This document shows positions 7,709 to 16,407 of a stretch of DNA of 64,000 nucleotides, piece after piece. Both the position numbers and the translations under genes were made by a program. The stretch is from Pseudomonadota bacterium (GTDB lineage: Bacteria > Pseudomonadota > Alphaproteobacteria > Sphingomonadales > Sphingomonadaceae): contig JAEWEY010000006.1 in assembly GCA_023389105.1 (NCBI GenBank), forward strand, positions 62,001 through 126,000, in the 5' to 3' direction. Each line of letters starts with the position of its first letter. Position 1 is the first letter of the stretch. Under the pieces are notes generated by a model. It was not told the DNA's origin. It ran no database searches and saw only the letters and a list, made by a program, of their open reading frames with translations.

Positions 7709-8665
7709 TTAGTCCGCGCGCACCCGCTCGTAAACTTCGAGGCGGTCGACGCCGAGCCGCTGCTCGTCGACCAGTTCCCAGCGGCCGTGCGCGTCGGCGA
7801 TCGCATCGAGCCCGACGTAGCCGAAGCTGGACTTGCCTTCGCCGACGATGATCGGCGCGCGATAGATGAGGATGCGATCGACCAGATCCTCGCCAAGGAA
7901 GGCCGTTGCAGTGCCGGACCCGCCCTCGACCAGCAGGTCGTTGACGTCATGAAGTCCGAAGATATCTCGCGGATTTCTGAGGATTTCCCAGTCTGCGACC
8001 GGTTCGCCGCGGGTCAGCAACGCGCGTCGCGGCGACGCCTGCTCCAGGCCCGGGAGGCGGACGTCGAGCTGCGGGCGATCGGCGAGGTAGGTGCCGCGAC
8101 CGACGAGGATCATGTCGCTGTGCGCGCGTTCGAGATGAACGTGGCGGCGCGCGTCCTCGCCGGTGATCCACTTCGATTCGCCCGAGGGGAGCGCGATCTT
8201 CCCGTCGATCGACAGGGCAAGTTTCAGGGTGACGCGGGGGCGGCCGGTCTGCAGGCGTGTCAGCCAGCCCGAGACAGCTTGCTTCGCGGCCTCGCGGCCG
8301 ACTCCGAGCGTTACCTCGATGCCCGCGCGGCGAAGTCGCTGGATGCCCTTGCCGCCGGTGCGTTTGTCGGGGTCCTTGAGGGCGATGACCACCCGTTCGG
8401 GTCGTGCGGCCAGGAGAAGATCGGTGCAGGCGGGACCGCGCTCGCTCTGGTGGGCGCAGGGTTCGAGCGTCGTGTAAACCGTGGCGCCGCGCGCGCGCTT
8501 GCCGGCGCCTTCCAGCGCAATTGCCTCGGCGTGCGGGCGTCCACCGCGAGCGGTTGCGCCTTTGCCGACGGCGCGGCCAGTCGTGGAAACGATGACACAG
8601 CCGACGTTAGGATTGGGGGCGCTCTGACCGCGCGCCTGCTCGGCGAGACGGAGAGCTTCCTCCAT
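7709..8665 (-). CDS. ribD: Bifunctional pyrimidine deaminase/reductase
   Basis: About 318 residues; deaminates the pyrimidine produced by GTP cyclohydrolase II and then reduces its ribosyl side chain. The N-terminal deaminase has PNPNVGCVIV, the zinc motif HAE, and TLEPCAHQSERGPAC. The C-terminal reductase has LKLALSIDGKIALPSGESKWIT, MILVGRGTYLADRPQLDVR and LLVEGGSGTATAF. The start is uncertain: ATG 8665 has TGAGGA ten bases upstream but trims the usual N-terminal helix; an in-frame TTG at 8692 (MAWTEDRRW...) would fit the family length better and would overlap the upstream stop by 14 bases. First enzyme gene of the rib cluster; I see no FMN riboswitch before it. Confidence 0.95.
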   Translation of the reverse strand: MEEALRLAEQARGQSAPNPNVGCVIVSTTGRAVGKGATARGGRPHAEAIALEGAGKRARGATVYTTLEPCAHQSERGPACTDLLLAARPERVVIALKDPDKRTGGKGIQRLRRAGIEVTLGVGREAAKQAVSGWLTRLQTGRPRVTLKLALSIDGKIALPSGESKWITGEDARRHVHLERAHSDMILVGRGTYLADRPQLDVRLPGLEQASPRRALLTRGEPVADWEILRNPRDIFGLHDVNDLLVEGGSGTATAFLGEDLVDRILIYRAPIIVGEGKSSFGYVGLDAIADAHGRWELVDEQRLGVDRLEVYERVRAD

Positions 8666-8678
8666 CCACCGACGGTCC

Positions 8679-9002
8679 TCAGTCCATGCCAAGGCGTTTT
8701 TCAAGCTTCTGGAATTCGCGCTTTTTATACTCTTCGAACTTTTGCCGCTCGACCATGTCCTTTTTCTGCTGCGCGATGATGTCCGCGTCAGTGCGGTTCG
8801 GCTTGTACAGCTCAACGTAGGTGATTGTCGGCGGAGGCGCGGTGCCCATCTTCGCATCGACGATGAATTCGATGACGATGATCGTGGTCACGAGGACGGC
8901 CAGCGAAGCGCCGATTACCTGCTCACGGCTGCGCTGACGCATGAAGGCGACAAGGTCGCCAAGCGCCGCGCGGGGGCTGGAAGGCCGGGGAAACCAGGAC
9001 AT
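8679..9002 (-). CDS. Small single-pass membrane protein of unknown function
   Basis: 107 residues, not recognised as a named family. A cytoplasmic N-terminus (MSWFPRPSSPRAALGDLVAFMRQRSREQ) leads into one hydrophobic helix (VIGASLAVLVTTIIVIEFIV, about 30-49) and then a charged C-terminal tail, very rich in Lys, Glu, Gln and Arg, that should form a coiled coil or long helix (QQKKDMVERQKFEEYKKREF). It lies between tonB and ribD on the same strand, with short gaps, so co-transcription is likely; no functional link is evident. Start ATG 9002 is chosen because the hydrophobic segment and downstream charge bias begin there. Confidence 0.75.
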   Translation of the reverse strand: MSWFPRPSSPRAALGDLVAFMRQRSREQVIGASLAVLVTTIIVIEFIVDAKMGTAPPPTITYVELYKPNRTDADIIAQQKKDMVERQKFEEYKKREFQKLEKRLGMD

Positions 9003-9061
9003 GAGATGAAGATAGGGCTGGCGGAGGGGAACCGCCAGCCCGCTTGCCCGGCGGCCGGAGG

Positions 9062-9736
9062 CTAGCCGTCGAGCTGAAACCGCAGGGTGATGTTCAGCGT
9101 GGTGGCGACAGGCTGGTCGTCCACCGTCGCCGGGGCATAGCGCCAATGGGCGATGAGGTGCCGGCGGGCCGCGGCGACAAAGACCGGGTCAGCGCGTCCG
9201 ATGGGTTCGACGCCGACGACCCGCCCGTTCCGGTCGATCGTCAACCTCAGGTTGAGCGTCGCCTCTTCCTCAGCAGCAAGCTTGGCGGCCGGATAGGGCG
9301 GCTTCAGATCCGACGAGGGCGTGATGAGGCGAGGATCGTGGCGGACTGGCGGCAGCTTGATCGGCTCGCCAATGATTGGCCCCGCCCCGGTGCCGCCCAC
9401 GTCACCGCCGCCGGTCATCGTGCCTCCTCCGGTATCGGTCGGGCCTTGGTCGAGCGCCGGATCGCGGGGAATCGGCAGCGGCGGGAGTGGCGGCGTTGGC
9501 GTCGGCACTGGCGCGGGCGCATGGTGTGTCTGCGGTTGCGGAATTGGGTCCGGATCGGTCGGCAGCGGGACGTTGACGATCTCGATCGGCTTCTCGCGAA
9601 TGCGGATCGGCATATCCATCTTCATGCTCATCACCACCGCGGCAACCGCGACGTGGGCACTGATGATGAACAGCAGAGCATTGGGGCTGGATTGGCGATT
9701 CCCCGCGGTCGGGCGGCTTGATGCGTAGGCCAACAT
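9062..9736 (-). CDS. tonB: TonB-family energy transducer
   Basis: 224 residues. An N-terminal anchor (ALLFIISAHVAVAAVVMSM, about 20-38) is followed by a long Pro-rich periplasmic spacer (PTDPDPIPQPQTHHAPAPVP and PTPPLPPLPIPRDP) and a C-terminal TonB domain (KPPYPAAKLAAEEEATLNLRL start, ending HWRYAPATVDDQPVATTLNI, cited in parts). TonB couples the ExbBD proton-motive-force motor to outer-membrane receptors for iron and other ligands. No exbB/exbD lies next to it here. A GAGGAGG ribosome-binding site precedes the ATG at 9736, and an inverted repeat sits in the promoter region. Confidence 0.92.
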   Translation of the reverse strand: MLAYASSRPTAGNRQSSPNALLFIISAHVAVAAVVMSMKMDMPIRIREKPIEIVNVPLPTDPDPIPQPQTHHAPAPVPTPTPPLPPLPIPRDPALDQGPTDTGGGTMTGGGDVGGTGAGPIIGEPIKLPPVRHDPRLITPSSDLKPPYPAAKLAAEEEATLNLRLTIDRNGRVVGVEPIGRADPVFVAAARRHLIAHWRYAPATVDDQPVATTLNITLRFQLDG

Positions 9737-9772
9737 TCTGAACCTCCTCTCTCCAAAAGGCTCGATAGTTGA

Positions 9773-9789
9773 ATGTTACATCATAACAT
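9773..9789. promoter_or_regulatory. Inverted repeat upstream of tonB
   Basis: ATGTTA-catca-TAACAT, six-base arms with a five-base spacer, 36 bases upstream of the tonB start in an otherwise A+T-rich 98-bp gap. It could be an operator for tonB. The sequence does not resemble a classical Fur box. Confidence 0.4.
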
Positions 9790-9834
9790 AACTCGGGCAA
9801 GCGGAAATTGTTGCGGACGGAATGAACGGAGTTT

Positions 9835-11154
9835 TTAGCGGCGTGCGGCGGCTTCGAGACGGGCGATGGCGCGATCTCGGCCGATACGTTTGAGGAGGCC
9901 GGCCATCTCCGGCCCGCTCTCCTTGCCAGTCAGGGCGAGCCGCAGCGGGTGGAAGAGATCGCGGCCTTTCCGACCGGTATTCTCCTTGAGCTCAGCCGTC
10001 AGCAGTTTCCATGGCTCCGCGTCCCAATCGAGCTTCTCTGCGACGCCTGCCGCATCCTTCGCGAACAGCCGTTCTTCGTGGCTGAGCGCCGGTGGCTCGA
10101 TGTCGCCATCAACGATGGCATACCAGCCGGCGAAGTCGGAAACGCGCTCCAGGTTTGGCCGCAGGAGCAGCCAGTCCTGCTCGGTAGCGCCGGAGGGGAG
10201 GCGGTCGGCGACGGCCGCAAAGTCGAGCTTGTGCAGCAGGCGGGCGTTGACGAGCTCGACCTCGTGCGAATCGAAGTGCGCCGGGGCACGGCCGAAGGTG
10301 GCGAAGTCGAAGCCGGCGGCGAGCTCGGCCAGCGTAGTGACGGACTCGACCGGTTGCGACGTGCCGATCCGCGCCAGCGCCGACAGCATGGCCATCGGCT
10401 CGACGCCCTCAGCGCGCAGATGCTCGGCGCCGTACGAACCAAGGCGTTTCGAGAGCTTTCCCTCGGCGGCGACCAGCAATGCCTCGTGCGCGAACTGCGG
10501 CGGCTGCGCGCCGAGCGCTTCGAACATCTGGATTTGCGCGGCGCTGTTGGAAACGTGGTCTTCGCCGCGCACGACATGGGTGATGCCGAGGTGGACGTCG
10601 TCGATGACGCTGGGCAGCAGGTAGAGCCAGCTGCCATCCTCACGGCGGACAACCGGATCGCTGAGCAGCTTGGGGTCGAACCGCTGCTCGCCGCGAATCA
10701 GGTCGTCCCAGACGATCGGCGCGTCGTGGTCGAGCCGGAAGCGCCAATGCGGCGCGCGGCCTTCGGGCACCGGCGCATCGTCGGGCTTGCGCTCGTAGAC
10801 CGGCGGGAGGCCGCGGCCGAGCAGCACCTTGCGGCGGAGGTCGAGCTCTTCGGGCGTTTCGTAACAGGCGTAGACGCGGCCGGCCGTCTTCAGGCGGTCG
10901 AACTCGCGCTCGTAGAGGTCGAACCGCTCCGACTGGCGCACGACCTTGTCGGGATGGAGGCCCATCCAGGCGAGGTCGTCGCGGATGGCCTGGTCGAATT
11001 CGGCCGTCGACCGCTCGCGATCGGTATCGTCGATGCGCAGGATGAACGTCCCGCCATGCTTCCGCGCGAACAGGAAGTTGTGCAGCGCGGTGCGGATGTT
11101 GCCGACATGAAGGCGGCCGGTCGGCGAGGGGGCGAAACGGGTGACGACGGTCAT
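9835..11154 (-). CDS. gltX: Glutamyl-tRNA synthetase
   Basis: 439-residue class I aminoacyl-tRNA synthetase. The nucleotide-binding signature is TRFAPSPTGRLHVGNIRTAL (HVGN, His16 region), followed by LRIDDTDRERS. The second signature is KLSKRLGS. The C-terminal anticodon-binding helical domain ends with a LFHPLRLALTGKESGPEM segment. The length (shorter than the roughly 470-residue canonical form) and the HVGN/KLSKR pair resemble one of the two GluRS types that many alphaproteobacteria carry; whether this one charges tRNA-Glu, tRNA-Gln or both cannot be told here. Stands alone between the tonB region and the paralogous membrane-protein genes. Confidence 0.96.
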   Translation of the reverse strand: MTVVTRFAPSPTGRLHVGNIRTALHNFLFARKHGGTFILRIDDTDRERSTAEFDQAIRDDLAWMGLHPDKVVRQSERFDLYEREFDRLKTAGRVYACYETPEELDLRRKVLLGRGLPPVYERKPDDAPVPEGRAPHWRFRLDHDAPIVWDDLIRGEQRFDPKLLSDPVVRREDGSWLYLLPSVIDDVHLGITHVVRGEDHVSNSAAQIQMFEALGAQPPQFAHEALLVAAEGKLSKRLGSYGAEHLRAEGVEPMAMLSALARIGTSQPVESVTTLAELAAGFDFATFGRAPAHFDSHEVELVNARLLHKLDFAAVADRLPSGATEQDWLLLRPNLERVSDFAGWYAIVDGDIEPPALSHEERLFAKDAAGVAEKLDWDAEPWKLLTAELKENTGRKGRDLFHPLRLALTGKESGPEMAGLLKRIGRDRAIARLEAAARR

Positions 11155-11197
11155 GCGAGGCGACCTAGTCGCTCATGGCGCAATGAACCAGCATCCG

Positions 11198-11902
11198 TTA
11201 GCCCTGCCCGGAATATCCTCGCCCGGTGCGCCACATTTCCTCGCAACTCGTAACGGGATGCAGCTGGGCATGGGGGCTAACGCGAATGCCGAGAAGGCGC
11301 GTCAGGTCTTGGATGAAGTCTGCGTTTTTTTGCAGGGTGGCGAGATAACCTTGAATCTTCACCGCGGCTTCTCGTGCGGCCGAGCGATCTTGGGCGCTGA
11401 TGGGCCCGTTCTCTGGATTCAAGCGCTGAAAATCGTACCACTGCCCCTCAAGCGCGCGACCGGCAGTCTCCGTCGACTGCAAATTGAATTCAACGCTTCC
11501 GATCCAGCCTCTTTCCTTTGATCCGTAACGGGCCCGCAGAAGCCGGTAATCCTCCGGCGATATCTCGTCCGGGCCCATGAGCAGGATCGGCGCAAAGCTG
11601 AGCAAGCGGGGATCGACGGGCTTTGCCGATGCGGCGGCGGCCATGATCTGCTGGACGCGCTGCCGATAACAGGGGATCGCGGCGTCATAGGTGTTCGCGA
11701 AATTGCGGTAGATCGCGAAAGACTCGACGAGATCGCCGTGCAGGCCTTCGACTTCCTGCATCTGATTGCGATTGCTGGCCCAGTTCGACACCTGCTGCGC
11801 CGCGAGCACGCCGATCATCACCACGGTGAGTTCGAAGACGAACAGCCGCGCCGTGACCTTACCTCGGCCGCTTTGCCACCATTGCCGAACCGCGCGGAAC
11901 AT
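11198..11902 (-). CDS. Membrane-anchored protein of unknown function, copy A
   Basis: 234 residues, family not recognised. A basic N-terminus (MFRAVRQWWQSGRGKVTARL) leads into a single membrane helix (FVFELTVVMIGVLAAQQVSNW, in about 21-41), and the remainder should be periplasmic and mainly helical. Three cysteines include one near PCYRQRV and the C-terminal CEEMWRTGR. It is clearly paralogous to the next gene (11931-12659): the first 50 residues align almost position by position, and both end with a C-x-E-x-W-x-TGR motif. The two genes are 28 bp apart in the same orientation. A sensor or assembly factor is possible but unsupported. Confidence 0.8.
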   Translation of the reverse strand: MFRAVRQWWQSGRGKVTARLFVFELTVVMIGVLAAQQVSNWASNRNQMQEVEGLHGDLVESFAIYRNFANTYDAAIPCYRQRVQQIMAAAASAKPVDPRLLSFAPILLMGPDEISPEDYRLLRARYGSKERGWIGSVEFNLQSTETAGRALEGQWYDFQRLNPENGPISAQDRSAAREAAVKIQGYLATLQKNADFIQDLTRLLGIRVSPHAQLHPVTSCEEMWRTGRGYSGQG

Positions 11903-11930
11903 GGCCCCTCCACCGGTGATTGGGCCTAAC

Positions 11931-12659
11931 TTAGCGATTATTTGCCGGCGCGTCCCGCCAGATGCGTCCGGTCTGCCAGATCTCGTTGCAGCCGCCCACG
12001 GGTCCCGCCGACCCGAAGTCCGCGCCGGAAGTGATCGGAGCGATGCCGAGACGGGCGGCCGTCGCCTCGACCATTGCTGCCGCGGCCCGGATCTGGTCGA
12101 GTTGCGAACGGACTTGCACCGCGACGTCGCGCACGGTCGCTCGATCGGTCGCCGAGGTGGCGCCGAGCGAGGGATCGAGCAGCGCGAACCGGTCCCAGCC
12201 GCGCCGGACGGCGCGGTATGAGTCGACGAGTCCGCCGGTCCCGGTGATCACGACCGCATAATTGTCGACGCGTTCGTTGCCGAAGCGGTCGTGAAACTCG
12301 CGATTCATGTCGGGCGAGAAAGGCTCCACGGTGTAACCGATGAATTGCGGAACCCGGAGTTCGTTCGAGGCTACGGAATCAGCGGCCGCGGCGTGGCGGG
12401 CGATGCTTTCGACACGGGCGACGAGACAGGGGGTTGCGGCCGACCAGATCCGCGCGACCTGCCGCGCTCTGCCGATCTCATAGCGAACGCGCTGATCCTC
12501 TTCCCCGATCGCGCGCTGTTCGGCCCGCTCCGAAACCCAATTGGCGAGACCCTGGGCGGTGAGCACGCCGGCTACGACCACCAGGAATTCGAATGCGAAC
12601 AGACGCGCCGTGACCTTGCCGCGGCCGCTGCCCCACCAATGACGCACCGCGTGGAACAT
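11931..12659 (-). CDS. Membrane-anchored protein of unknown function, copy B
   Basis: 242 residues, paralogue of the preceding entry. It shares MFHAVRHWWGSGRGKVTARL, the membrane helix (FAFEFLVVVAGVLTAQGLANW) and a C-terminal CNEIWQTGRIW, while the middle (residues 60-200) has diverged strongly although it keeps a TPCLVARVE segment matching IPCYRQRVQ in copy A. Topology: one N-terminal anchor and a periplasmic helical domain with one cysteine early and one late, possibly a disulfide. It lies upstream of copy A and downstream of nadE with small gaps; all three are on the minus strand. Confidence 0.8.
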   Translation of the reverse strand: MFHAVRHWWGSGRGKVTARLFAFEFLVVVAGVLTAQGLANWVSERAEQRAIGEEDQRVRYEIGRARQVARIWSAATPCLVARVESIARHAAAADSVASNELRVPQFIGYTVEPFSPDMNREFHDRFGNERVDNYAVVITGTGGLVDSYRAVRRGWDRFALLDPSLGATSATDRATVRDVAVQVRSQLDQIRAAAAMVEATAARLGIAPITSGADFGSAGPVGGCNEIWQTGRIWRDAPANNR

Positions 12660-12695
12660 GCCCCCTCCACCCTGCTTGCGGGCGGAGAATAGAGC

Positions 12696-14339
12696 TTATT
12701 TGCCGGTGTGGAAGGCGTTGGTGATCGGGTAGCGGCGGTCGCGGCCGAAGTTGCGGGTGCCGATCTTGACGCCGGGCGGGGCCTGGCGGCGCTTGTATTC
12801 GGCGCGCAGGACCTTGCGCTCGATGTCGGCGACCAGCGTCTCGTCTTCGCCTGTGAGCGCGGCAACTTCGCGGACGGACAATTCCTTGTCGACCAGAGCC
12901 TCTAGCATCCGGTCGAGCGCGGAATAGGGCGGTAGGCTGTCTTCGTCCTTTTGGCCGGGGCTGAGCTCCGCGGTCGGCGGCTTGGTGATGACACGCGCCG
13001 GCATCACGGGGCCATCCGGCCCGAGCGCATGATCTGGCTTGTGCGCATTGCGCCAGCGGGACAGCGCGAAGACGGTGGTCTTGTAGGCGTCCTTGAGCAC
13101 CGAATAGCCTCCGGCCATGTCGCCATAGAGCGTAGCATAGCCGACGCTCATCTCGCTCTTGTTGCCGGTGGTCAGCAGCATCTGTCCGCCCGAGTTGGAC
13201 AGCGCCATCAGTGCGACCATGCGCAGCCGCGCCTGCACGTTCTCGGCGGCGAGCTTGCTCATATCCGGCAGCATCTCGCCGACGGCGGCCACAGCCGGCG
13301 CGATGGTGACGACGTCATGACGGCAGCCGAGCAGCCGCGCGCACTCGCGGGCGTCCTCCAGGCTCTCTTCACTGGTGTATTTGGACGGGAGCATAACGCC
13401 CCACACCTTGTCGGGACCGAGCGCATCGACGGCCACGGCGGCGGAGAGCGCGCTGTCGATTCCGCCGGACAGGCCCAGAATCACGCCGGGGAAGTTGTTG
13501 CGCTGCACGTAATCGCGGAGGCCCACCATCATCGCCTGGTAGACGTCCTGCGGAAAGGCATCGAGCTGGTGCGTTTGGCGGGTGGTGCAGCGCCAGCCTT
13601 CGAGCGTTCGCTGCCAGTCCGTGATCACCAGCGCCTCGTTCCAGTCGCAGAGCTGCACCGGCCGCTCGCCATCGGGGTGGATGACGAAGGAAGAGCCGTC
13701 GAACACCAGCTCGTCCTGACCGCCGACGCGGTTGACGTAGATGATTGGCAGTCCGGTTTGGAGCGCACGCGAGCGAACCAGGCGGTAGCGGATGTCGTCC
13801 TTGTCGAGTTCGTACGGGCTGCCGTTGGGGACCAGCAGCATCTCGGCGCCGGCTTCCATCAAGTGCGCGCAGACGACTTCCTGCCAAATGTCCTCGCAGA
13901 TCGGGACGCCAAGCTTCACGCCCTTGAAGGTGATCGGCTCCGGCAGCAGGCCCGGCGTAAAGACGCGCTTCTCGTCGAAGGTGCCGTAGTTGGGGAGCTC
14001 GCGCTTCAGGGTGCGGGCGAGTACCTTACCGCCATCGGCGAGGATGACCGCGTTATAAACCGCGGAGCCCTCGGCGATTACCGTGCCGATCAGGATCGCT
14101 GGACCGGGTTCGACGGTCGCGGCGACCAGTGCGTCGGTGCACTCATGGGCGCGGCGGACGAATTCGGGCTTCAGGATCAAATCTTCGGGCGGATATCCGG
14201 TCACCTGAAGCTCAGGGCAGAGCAGCAGGTCGGCGCCCTTGGCGCGCCGTCGCATCTCCAGCATCGCGGCCGCGTTCGCCTCGAGATCGCCGACGCGCTG
14301 GTTCATCTGGGCGAGCGCGATGGTGAGGCGATCGGTCAT
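12696..14339 (-). CDS. nadE: Glutamine-dependent NAD+ synthetase
   Basis: 547 residues, the two-domain form. The N-terminal nitrilase-type glutaminase has the Glu43/Lys112/Cys148 triad (LLCPELQVTGYP, LKRELPNYG, GVPICEDIW). The C-terminal NAD synthetase has the ATP pyrophosphatase loop LGLSGGIDSALSA (SGGIDS at 290-295) and the GDMAGGYSVLKD and TKPPTAELSPGQKDEDSLP motifs. It converts deamido-NAD to NAD using ammonia channelled from glutamine. Start ATG 14339, divergent from prs, so the NAD and PRPP genes share a 94-bp promoter gap. Confidence 0.97.
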   Translation of the reverse strand: MTDRLTIALAQMNQRVGDLEANAAAMLEMRRRAKGADLLLCPELQVTGYPPEDLILKPEFVRRAHECTDALVAATVEPGPAILIGTVIAEGSAVYNAVILADGGKVLARTLKRELPNYGTFDEKRVFTPGLLPEPITFKGVKLGVPICEDIWQEVVCAHLMEAGAEMLLVPNGSPYELDKDDIRYRLVRSRALQTGLPIIYVNRVGGQDELVFDGSSFVIHPDGERPVQLCDWNEALVITDWQRTLEGWRCTTRQTHQLDAFPQDVYQAMMVGLRDYVQRNNFPGVILGLSGGIDSALSAAVAVDALGPDKVWGVMLPSKYTSEESLEDARECARLLGCRHDVVTIAPAVAAVGEMLPDMSKLAAENVQARLRMVALMALSNSGGQMLLTTGNKSEMSVGYATLYGDMAGGYSVLKDAYKTTVFALSRWRNAHKPDHALGPDGPVMPARVITKPPTAELSPGQKDEDSLPPYSALDRMLEALVDKELSVREVAALTGEDETLVADIERKVLRAEYKRRQAPPGVKIGTRNFGRDRRYPITNAFHTGK

Positions 14340-14433
14340 GCCTGCGATTTAGCGAGCCGGGAGGCTTCCACAACCTTTACGGACCGCGCGAGCGCCCGCT
14401 AAAGCCGGAACAGCCGCAAGGGGACAGCCGACC

Positions 14434-15369
14434 ATGAAATTGCTCGCCGGGAACAGCAACCTGCCGCTGGCCCGTTCCATTTGCGATTATCTCGAGATTT
14501 CGCTGACCGATGCGAGCGTCCGCCGCTTTGCGGACGAGGAAGTCTTCGTCGAGGTCAACGAGAACGTCCGCGGCGAGGACGTATTTGTCATCCAGTCGAC
14601 CAGCTATCCGGCGAACGACAATCTGATGGAGCTGCTGATCTGCATCGACGCGCTGCGCCGCGCGTCGGCCAAGCGGATTACGGCGGTACTACCCTACTTC
14701 GGCTATGCGCGGCAGGACCGGAAGCCGGGGCCGCGTACGCCAATTTCGGCCAAGCTGGTGGCGAACCTGATCACCACCGCAGGAGCAAACCGCGTCCTGT
14801 CGATCGACCTGCATGCGGGGCAGATCCAAGGCTTCTTCGACATCCCCACGGATAACCTGTTCGCGTCGCCGGTGATTGCGACCGACATCACGGCGCGGCT
14901 TGGCAATCGCGAACTGATCGTGGTGTCACCGGACGTCGGAGGCGTGGTCCGTGCGCGCGGGCTCGCGAAGCGGCTGAACAACGCGCCGCTGGCGATCGTC
15001 GACAAGCGCCGCGAACGCGCGGGCGAGTCCGAAGTGATGAACATCATCGGCGACGTGCAGGGCCGAACCTGCGTGCTGATCGATGACATCGTCGATAGCG
15101 CGGGGACCTTGTGCAATGCGGCTGCGGCGCTGAAGCAGCAGGGCGCGACCGAAGTCTTCGCTTATTGCACGCACGGCGTGCTGTCCGGCGGCGCGGCGAC
15201 GCGGGTCGCCAAGTCGGAGCTGAGCGAGTTGGTGGTGACCGATTCGATATACACCGGCGAGCCCGACCCCGTGGACTGCAAGATCCGCCGGCTGACCATC
15301 GCGCCGCTGCTGGCCGAGGCGATCCGCCGCATCGCCGATGAAAGTTCGGTGTCGAGCCTGTTCGACTAG
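14434..15369 (+). CDS. prs: Ribose-phosphate pyrophosphokinase
   Basis: 311 residues; makes PRPP from ribose 5-phosphate and ATP for purine, pyrimidine, His, Trp and NAD synthesis. Recognised by MKLLAGNSNLPLARSIC, FADEEVFVEVNENVRG, the flexible-loop region PYFGYARQDRKPGPRTPIS, and the PRPP-binding signature TCVLIDDIVDSAGTLCNAA. Length matches the class I family. GGGGACA precedes the ATG. Divergent from nadE, which consumes PRPP-derived nicotinate nucleotides; the two may be co-regulated. Confidence 0.97.
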   Translation: MKLLAGNSNLPLARSICDYLEISLTDASVRRFADEEVFVEVNENVRGEDVFVIQSTSYPANDNLMELLICIDALRRASAKRITAVLPYFGYARQDRKPGPRTPISAKLVANLITTAGANRVLSIDLHAGQIQGFFDIPTDNLFASPVIATDITARLGNRELIVVSPDVGGVVRARGLAKRLNNAPLAIVDKRRERAGESEVMNIIGDVQGRTCVLIDDIVDSAGTLCNAAAALKQQGATEVFAYCTHGVLSGGAATRVAKSELSELVVTDSIYTGEPDPVDCKIRRLTIAPLLAEAIRRIADESSVSSLFD

Positions 15370-15400
15370 GAACTTCGCCGCCCCGCTGCGTTGAAGCGGC

Positions 15401-16060
15401 ATGCCCAAAGTCCTGATCACCGGCGCGAACCGCGGCCTCGGCCTGGAATTCGCCAAGCAATATGCCCTCGACGGCTGGGAGGTCGTCGCCACCGCTCGCG
15501 AATCGAGCGACGAGCTGGATGCACTCGGCGTCCGGGTCGAGCGTCTCGACATGCGCGATCTCGATGCGGTGGCGGGGTTCGGGGCGCGGCTCGACGCGAT
15601 CGACCTGCTCATCGCCAATGCCGGCACCTATGGGCCGAAAGAGGCCGACACTGCCGAGGATGCCGAAGCATGGCTGGAAACCATGCGCGTGAACACGGTT
15701 GCTCCGTACCTGCTTGCCCGGTCGGTGTTGCCATTGGTCGAGGCCTCGCGTGGAAAGCTGGTCGCGATCAGCACGCGGATGGGTTCGATCGAGGACAATA
15801 GCTCGGGCGGGTTCCTGGCCTATCGCTCTTCGAAGACCGCACTGAACATGGCTTGGCGAAACCTCGCGATCGATGTGAAACGGCGCGGCGTCATCGCGGT
15901 CATGTTCCATCCTGGCTGGGTGAAGACGCGCATGGGCGGCGCGGGCGCTCCGCTGCAGCCCGAGGAAAGCATCAGCGGCATGCGGCGGGTGATCGACGAG
16001 TTGCAGCCGAGCGACAGCGGCGAATTCTTCGGCCACGACGGCGATCCCATCCCCTGGTAG
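15401..16060 (+). CDS. Short-chain dehydrogenase/reductase
   Basis: 219 residues with a Rossmann fold. The cofactor motif TGANRGLG lies at residues 7-14, NAG in LLIANAGTYG, the active-site serine in VAISTRMGSI, and YRSSK carries the catalytic Tyr and Lys. HPGWVKTRMGG follows, as in C-factor-like SDRs, which favour NADP(H). Substrate unknown. It starts 31 bp after the prs stop and may be co-transcribed, though no functional link is evident. Confidence 0.9.
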   Translation: MPKVLITGANRGLGLEFAKQYALDGWEVVATARESSDELDALGVRVERLDMRDLDAVAGFGARLDAIDLLIANAGTYGPKEADTAEDAEAWLETMRVNTVAPYLLARSVLPLVEASRGKLVAISTRMGSIEDNSSGGFLAYRSSKTALNMAWRNLAIDVKRRGVIAVMFHPGWVKTRMGGAGAPLQPEESISGMRRVIDELQPSDSGEFFGHDGDPIPW

Positions 16061-16190
16061 GTTGCCAGCGAGCGCACTCCACTCTATAGGCGCGCGCTTT
16101 CCAGATCGTTGGAAAACCAATGGCCCGGCCAACAGGCATGCCGTGGCGATTGGATAACGTCGCGCTCTTGAGCGCTACAAGGAGACGAAA

Positions 16191-16394
16191 ATGCCCAAGC
16201 TGAAGACCAAGAGCGGCGTCAAAAAGCGCTTCAAGCTCACGGCGACCGGCAAGATCAAGTGCGGCGTGGCCGGCAAGCGCCACCGCCTGATCAGCCATAA
16301 CGCTAAGTATATCCGCCAGAACCGTGGCACCGAACTTCTCGCCGACGCCGATGTGGCGCGCGTGAAGGGCTGGGCCCCGTACGGCCTGAAGTAA
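16191..16394 (+). CDS. rpmI: Ribosomal protein L35
   Basis: 67-residue basic protein of the 50S subunit: MPKLKTKSGVKKRFKLTATG is the family signature, followed by GKRHRLISHNAKYIRQNRGT. A clear AAGGAG lies nine bases before the ATG. It heads the rpmI-rplT pair; infC, often immediately upstream in other bacteria, is not here (the upstream gene is an SDR). The 130-bp gap upstream must hold the promoter and any L20-responsive leader, but I could not identify a leader structure. Confidence 0.98.
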   Translation: MPKLKTKSGVKKRFKLTATGKIKCGVAGKRHRLISHNAKYIRQNRGTELLADADVARVKGWAPYGLK

Positions 16395-16407
16395 GGAGGC
16401 CCGCTAG

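Noticed and set aside
8666..9061. Possible FMN riboswitch before ribD
   Set aside because: ribD is almost contiguous with the preceding gene and no conserved RFN-type multi-helix element is recognisable.
12951..14402. 483-codon plus-strand reading frame
   Set aside because: Antisense shadow of nadE, which has all catalytic residues.
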